In this document: in pieces, positions 60,829 to 64,000 of the stretch
Layout of the letters: each line of letters opens with the position of its first letter
Position numbering within the stretch: the first letter of the stretch is position 1
Source: Metabacillus_B sp050107715
GTDB lineage: Bacteria; Bacillota; Bacilli; Bacillales; Bacillaceae
Assembly: GCF_050107715.1 (NCBI RefSeq)
Contig: NZ_JBNILN010000013.1
Coordinates: forward strand, 1 to 64,000
DNA length: 64,000 nucleotides
Reading direction: 5' to 3'
Notes under the pieces: generated by a model
The model's input: the letters and a program-made list of their open reading frames with translations, nothing else
Told to the model about the DNA's origin: nothing
The model's database searches: none
Made by a program: the position numbers and the translations under genes

Positions 60829-60866
60829 GTGATCCCGGACCGCTGTAAGCACTCCGGGATTTTTAC
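60829..60866 (+). terminator. Terminator after yqxA
   Basis: ATCCCGGA (60832-60839) pairs with TCCGGGAT (60853-60860), then TTTT. Confidence 0.8.
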
Positions 60867-61070
60867 GTACTTTCAAAAGGTGGCAGCTAAGAGGAGGGAA
60901 GCAGTTCTGATAAGAGCAGACACACTGCTAGGAAAAATCTTACAGTCATGCGGCCGCGTTACGCCTGAAGCATTAGTTTTCCCTGCAATCTCCTCTCTGC
61001 TAACCTGAAATATGGACTCCTAAAAAAACATGATTCCTAAGACCGGAAATTTTTTTCGTCAAAAGATTTG
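60867..61070. other. Intergenic region before the lepA promoter
   Basis: No gene or RNA recognised. It contains a NotI-like GCGGCCGC core and is otherwise plain. Confidence 0.4.
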
Positions 61071-61099
61071 TTGAATGTTGATTTTCCAATTGATATAAT
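61071..61099 (+). promoter_or_regulatory. lepA promoter with extended -10
   Basis: TTGAAT (61071-61076), 17 bp, TATAAT (61094-61099), and a TG one base before the -10 (61091-61092). Confidence 0.88.
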
Positions 61100-61137
61100 C
61101 AATGCTAGCGCACTGCGCAGTTTTGTAGGAGTGATAG

Positions 61138-62970
61138 ATGATTATGAATAATGAGGATAAATTGAAAAGACAATCTAAAATCCGTAATTTCTCGATAATT
61201 GCTCATATTGACCACGGCAAATCTACGTTAGCAGATCGGATTCTCGAAAAAACGTCTGCCATTACCCAGCGGGAAATGAAGGCTCAGCTTTTGGATTCCA
61301 TGGATCTGGAGCGGGAGCGTGGAATTACGATTAAACTCAATGCTGTACAGTTAACGTATAAGGCGAAAGACGGAGAAGAATACATTTTCCATTTAATTGA
61401 TACACCAGGGCACGTCGATTTTACATATGAAGTGTCCCGAAGCCTGGCTGCCTGCGAGGGTGCCGTGCTTGTCGTGGATGCCGCACAGGGGATCGAAGCC
61501 CAGACATTGGCGAACGTTTACCTTGCCCTTGATAACAATCTCGAAATTCTTCCGGTAATCAACAAAATTGACTTGCCGAGTGCAGAGCCTGAGCGTGTGC
61601 GCAAGGAAATTGAGGAAGTGATCGGGCTTGACGCATCCGAAGCGGTCCTGGCTTCAGCTAAGGCCGGCATTGGAATTGAAGAGATACTCGAACAAGTCGT
61701 TGAAAAGGTGCCGGCTCCAGCCGGAGACCCGGAAGGTCCACTACAAGCGATGATTTTTGACTCTCTGTACGATTCATACAGAGGAGTGGTTGCCTATATC
61801 CGAATCGCCGAAGGTACGGTCAAGGTGGGCCAAAAGATCAAAATGATGGCGACTGGAAAAGAGTTTGAAGTTCTTGAGCTTGGTGTTTTCACTCCAAAGG
61901 CGGTCATGAAGGACGAGCTGACGGTAGGGGATGTTGGTTTCCTGACGGCAGCCATTAAAAATGTCGGGGATACCCGTGTTGGGGATACAATCACAAGTGC
62001 AAAAAACGGGGCATCCGAGCCGCTGCCGGGATACAGAAGACTAAACCCGATGGTATACTGCGGGCTCTATCCAATTGATACAGCAAAATACAATGACCTG
62101 CGTGAAGCGCTCGAGAAACTGGAGCTCAATGACTCAGCCCTTCAATATGAACCTGAAACCTCTCAGGCTCTTGGATTCGGTTTCCGCTGCGGCTTCCTCG
62201 GACTGCTGCATATGGAAATCATCCAGGAGCGGATTGAACGTGAATTCAATATCGACCTGATCACGACCGCACCGAGTGTTATCTACAGTGTGTTCATGAC
62301 AGACGGTGAAGAAATCATCATAGACAATCCGTCCAACATGCCTGATCCCCAAAAAATCGACAGGATTGAAGAGCCTTATGTGAAAGCAACGGTGATGGTG
62401 CCTAATGATTATGTAGGAGCCGTCATGGAGCTTTGCCAGGGGAAACGGGGAATCTTTATCGACATGCAGTACCTGGACGATATCCGGGTCAGCATCGTTT
62501 ATGAAATCCCTCTGTCTGAAATTGTCTATGATTTCTTTGATCAGCTGAAATCGAGTACAAAGGGTTACGCTTCCTTTGATTATGAATTGATTGGCTATAA
62601 AACATCAAAGCTTGTGAAAATGGATATTCTTCTTAACAGCGAGACGATTGATGCGCTTTCCTTTATCGTGCACCGCGACAGTGCATATGATCGGGGAAAA
62701 GCCATTGTTGAAAAGCTGAAAGATCTTATCCCGCGCCAGCATTTTGAAGTGCCGATCCAAGCGGCAATCGGCCAAAAGGTTGTGGCGCGTTCAACGATTA
62801 AGGCGATGAGAAAGAACGTTCTCGCCAAGTGCTACGGCGGAGATATTTCCCGTAAGAGAAAGCTTCTTGAAAAGCAAAAAGAAGGGAAAAAACGCATGAA
62901 AATGGTAGGGTCCGTTGAGGTTCCTCAGGAAGCGTTTATGGCCGTTCTTAAAATGGATGACAACAAATAA
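61138..62970 (+). CDS. lepA: Elongation factor 4 (LepA)
   Basis: Translational GTPase that acts on the ribosome (back-translocation or assembly roles have been proposed). 610 residues: G1 AHIDHGKST, G3 DTPGHVDF, G4 NKIDLPSAEP, then EF-G-like domains and the LepA-specific C-terminus. AGGAGTG is 5-6 nt before ATG 61138; ATG 61144 is a second, worse-placed start. Confidence 0.97.
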   Translation: MIMNNEDKLKRQSKIRNFSIIAHIDHGKSTLADRILEKTSAITQREMKAQLLDSMDLERERGITIKLNAVQLTYKAKDGEEYIFHLIDTPGHVDFTYEVSRSLAACEGAVLVVDAAQGIEAQTLANVYLALDNNLEILPVINKIDLPSAEPERVRKEIEEVIGLDASEAVLASAKAGIGIEEILEQVVEKVPAPAGDPEGPLQAMIFDSLYDSYRGVVAYIRIAEGTVKVGQKIKMMATGKEFEVLELGVFTPKAVMKDELTVGDVGFLTAAIKNVGDTRVGDTITSAKNGASEPLPGYRRLNPMVYCGLYPIDTAKYNDLREALEKLELNDSALQYEPETSQALGFGFRCGFLGLLHMEIIQERIEREFNIDLITTAPSVIYSVFMTDGEEIIIDNPSNMPDPQKIDRIEEPYVKATVMVPNDYVGAVMELCQGKRGIFIDMQYLDDIRVSIVYEIPLSEIVYDFFDQLKSSTKGYASFDYELIGYKTSKLVKMDILLNSETIDALSFIVHRDSAYDRGKAIVEKLKDLIPRQHFEVPIQAAIGQKVVARSTIKAMRKNVLAKCYGGDISRKRKLLEKQKEGKKRMKMVGSVEVPQEAFMAVLKMDDNK

Positions 62971-62979
62971 TCAATCAGG

Positions 62980-63011
62980 GATGCCGCAGATTTTCTGCGG
63001 CATCTTCCTTT
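62980..63011 (+). terminator. Hairpin between lepA and hemW
   Basis: GATGCCGCAGA (62980-62990) and TCTGCGGCATC (62994-63004), 11 bp with a 3-nt loop, then TTCCTTT. The T run is broken, so readthrough into hemW is likely. Confidence 0.7.
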
Positions 63012-63026
63012 AAAGGAGAGACCGGC

Positions 63027-64000
63027 ATGGTGAAAGCAGCGTATGTGCATATTCCATTTTGCGAATACATCTGCCATTACTGCGACTTTAATAAAATATT
63101 TATACAAAATCAGCCAGTTGAGCGGTACCTGGACTATTTAGAGCGGGAAATTTCCAACGTCATGGCGAAGCATGACAAGCAAAAGCTTGAAACCATTTTT
63201 ATAGGCGGGGGAACCCCCACTGCATTAAATGAAAATCAGCTCAGACAGCTTATGCAGACAATAAATAAGAATCTCTTACCGCAGGGAAAAAACATTGAGT
63301 TTTCCGTGGAAGCGAATCCCGGGGACCTTTCCTATGAAAAGATGAAGCTTTTAAAAAGCTATGGCGTTAACCGGTTCAGCATAGGGGTCCAGAGCTTTGA
63401 GGACCATCTGCTCGAAAAAATCGGCCGTGTCCACCGCAGGGAGGACGTCCTTCGCACGGTAGAGGACGCAAAAAGAGCGGGCTTTGATAATTTAAGCCTT
63501 GATCTTATGTTCGGACTGCCCGGGCAAACCGCTGAAGATTTTGAAAACACATTGGACCTTGCTCTAAAGCTCGATGTGCAGCATTATTCAGCCTATTCGC
63601 TAATCATTGAACCGAAAACGGTATTTTATAACCTGATGCAAAAAGGAAAGCTTGCCCTGCCTCCGCAGGATGCAGAGGCAGGTATGTATGAGCTATTAAT
63701 GAAGCGCATGGAGCAGGCGGGCTTCCGGCAGTATGAAATCAGCAATTTTTCCCTTTCCGGTATGGAAAGCAGGCATAACCTGACATACTGGGATAATGAA
63801 GAGTATTTCGGATTTGGTGCCGGAGCGCATGGATATGTCAACGGGATGAGAGAAGTGAATGCCGGACCGCTCAAAAAATATATGTCATTGCTGAAAGAAA
63901 CCGGATCTCCAATCACAGCCAGCCACCTGGTTACGGACGGGGAGAAAATGGAGGAAGAGCTTTTTCTCGGACTCCGCAAAACCGAAGGCGTCAGCAAAAA
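63027..64000 (+). CDS. hemW: Radical SAM protein HemW (HemN-like), cut by window end
   Basis: Starts at ATG 63027 after AAAGGAGAG; 324 codons lie in the window and the 3' end is outside. Begins MVKAAYVHIPFCEYICHYCD; the CxxxCxxC iron-sulfur motif is C12/C16/C19. Then FIGGGTPTAL, SVEANPGDLSYEK and LDLMFGLPGQT. HemW is a haem chaperone related to coproporphyrinogen dehydrogenase. lepA-hemW(-hrcA) is the Bacillus order. Confidence 0.95.
   Translation, partial: MVKAAYVHIPFCEYICHYCDFNKIFIQNQPVERYLDYLEREISNVMAKHDKQKLETIFIGGGTPTALNENQLRQLMQTINKNLLPQGKNIEFSVEANPGDLSYEKMKLLKSYGVNRFSIGVQSFEDHLLEKIGRVHRREDVLRTVEDAKRAGFDNLSLDLMFGLPGQTAEDFENTLDLALKLDVQHYSAYSLIIEPKTVFYNLMQKGKLALPPQDAEAGMYELLMKRMEQAGFRQYEISNFSLSGMESRHNLTYWDNEEYFGFGAGAHGYVNGMREVNAGPLKKYMSLLKETGSPITASHLVTDGEKMEEELFLGLRKTEGVSK

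Overview
This window is a chromosomal segment of an endospore-forming Firmicute of the family Bacillaceae. It is close to Bacillus subtilis in gene order but is not B. subtilis itself. The evidence is the gene order (recJ-apt-relA-dtd ... hisS-aspS-6S RNA-tcdA-rarA-cymR-iscS-mnmA ... alaS ... udk-greA ... sigK-yqeF-sda-yqeG ... comE-holA-rpsT-gpr-spoIIP-lepA-hemW), strong AGGAGG-type ribosome sites, many TTG/GTG starts, T-box leaders, and sporulation genes (sigK, gpr, spoIIP, sda) and competence genes (comER, comEA, comEB, comEC). Almost all genes run on the + strand. I found no insertion sequence, prophage, tRNA, rRNA or CRISPR array.

Layout. 1-735: non-coding, with a 20-bp tandem repeat array, then the recJ promoter. 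736-8600: recJ, apt, relA, dtd, then on the minus strand an SH3-rich cell-wall amidase, and a small gene. 8596-14094: T-box leader, hisS, aspS, 6S RNA, tcdA and a short-chain dehydrogenase with a sigma-B-like promoter. 14189-21850: rarA (minus), cymR, iscS, mnmA, a TPR protein and recD2. 21930-24511: small genes, a 21-bp repeat array and a NERD-domain gene that looks like an accessory insertion. 24588-37963: yrrI, T-box, alaS, yrzL, ruvX, yrzB, mltG, the tRNA wobble-uridine set yrrM-yrrN-yrrO, udk, greA, pbpI, yrrS. 38100-38475: a 31-bp composite repeat array. 38514-43476: yrzA (minus), the methionine-to-cysteine operon yrrT-mtnN-mccA-mccB-yrhC, and a yrzI-type unit of tiny ORFs. 43516-51263: sigK (minus, uninterrupted), yqeF-type lipoprotein lipase, YjcZ-type peptide, sda (minus) with DnaA boxes, and yqeG-yqeH-aroE-yhbY-nadD-yqeK-rsfS-yqeM. 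51437-57509: comER (minus), comEA-comEB-comEC, yqzM (minus), holA. 57578-64000: rpsT (minus), gpr, spoIIP, yqxA, lepA, and the start of hemW, which runs off the end.

How the genes fit together. Several units form known pathways: CymR sits upstream of IscS and MnmA (cysteine sulfur to tRNA 2-thiouridine); YrrT, MtnN, MccA and MccB recycle S-adenosylhomocysteine sulfur to cysteine; YrrM, YrrN and YrrO make 5-methoxyuridine-type wobble bases; YqeH, YhbY and RsfS act on ribosome assembly or silencing; Gpr and SpoIIP belong to sporulation and germination.

The least explained content is a set of three unrelated-looking intergenic tandem arrays (units of 20, 21 and 31 bp, all close to whole turns of B-DNA). 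Two of them lie just behind intrinsic terminators, and the third is a 23-copy series of the odd palindrome TGTCAGACA with alternating 13/18-bp spacing. They are the main candidates for something undescribed. The yrzI-type micro-ORF unit with competing terminators is the second candidate.
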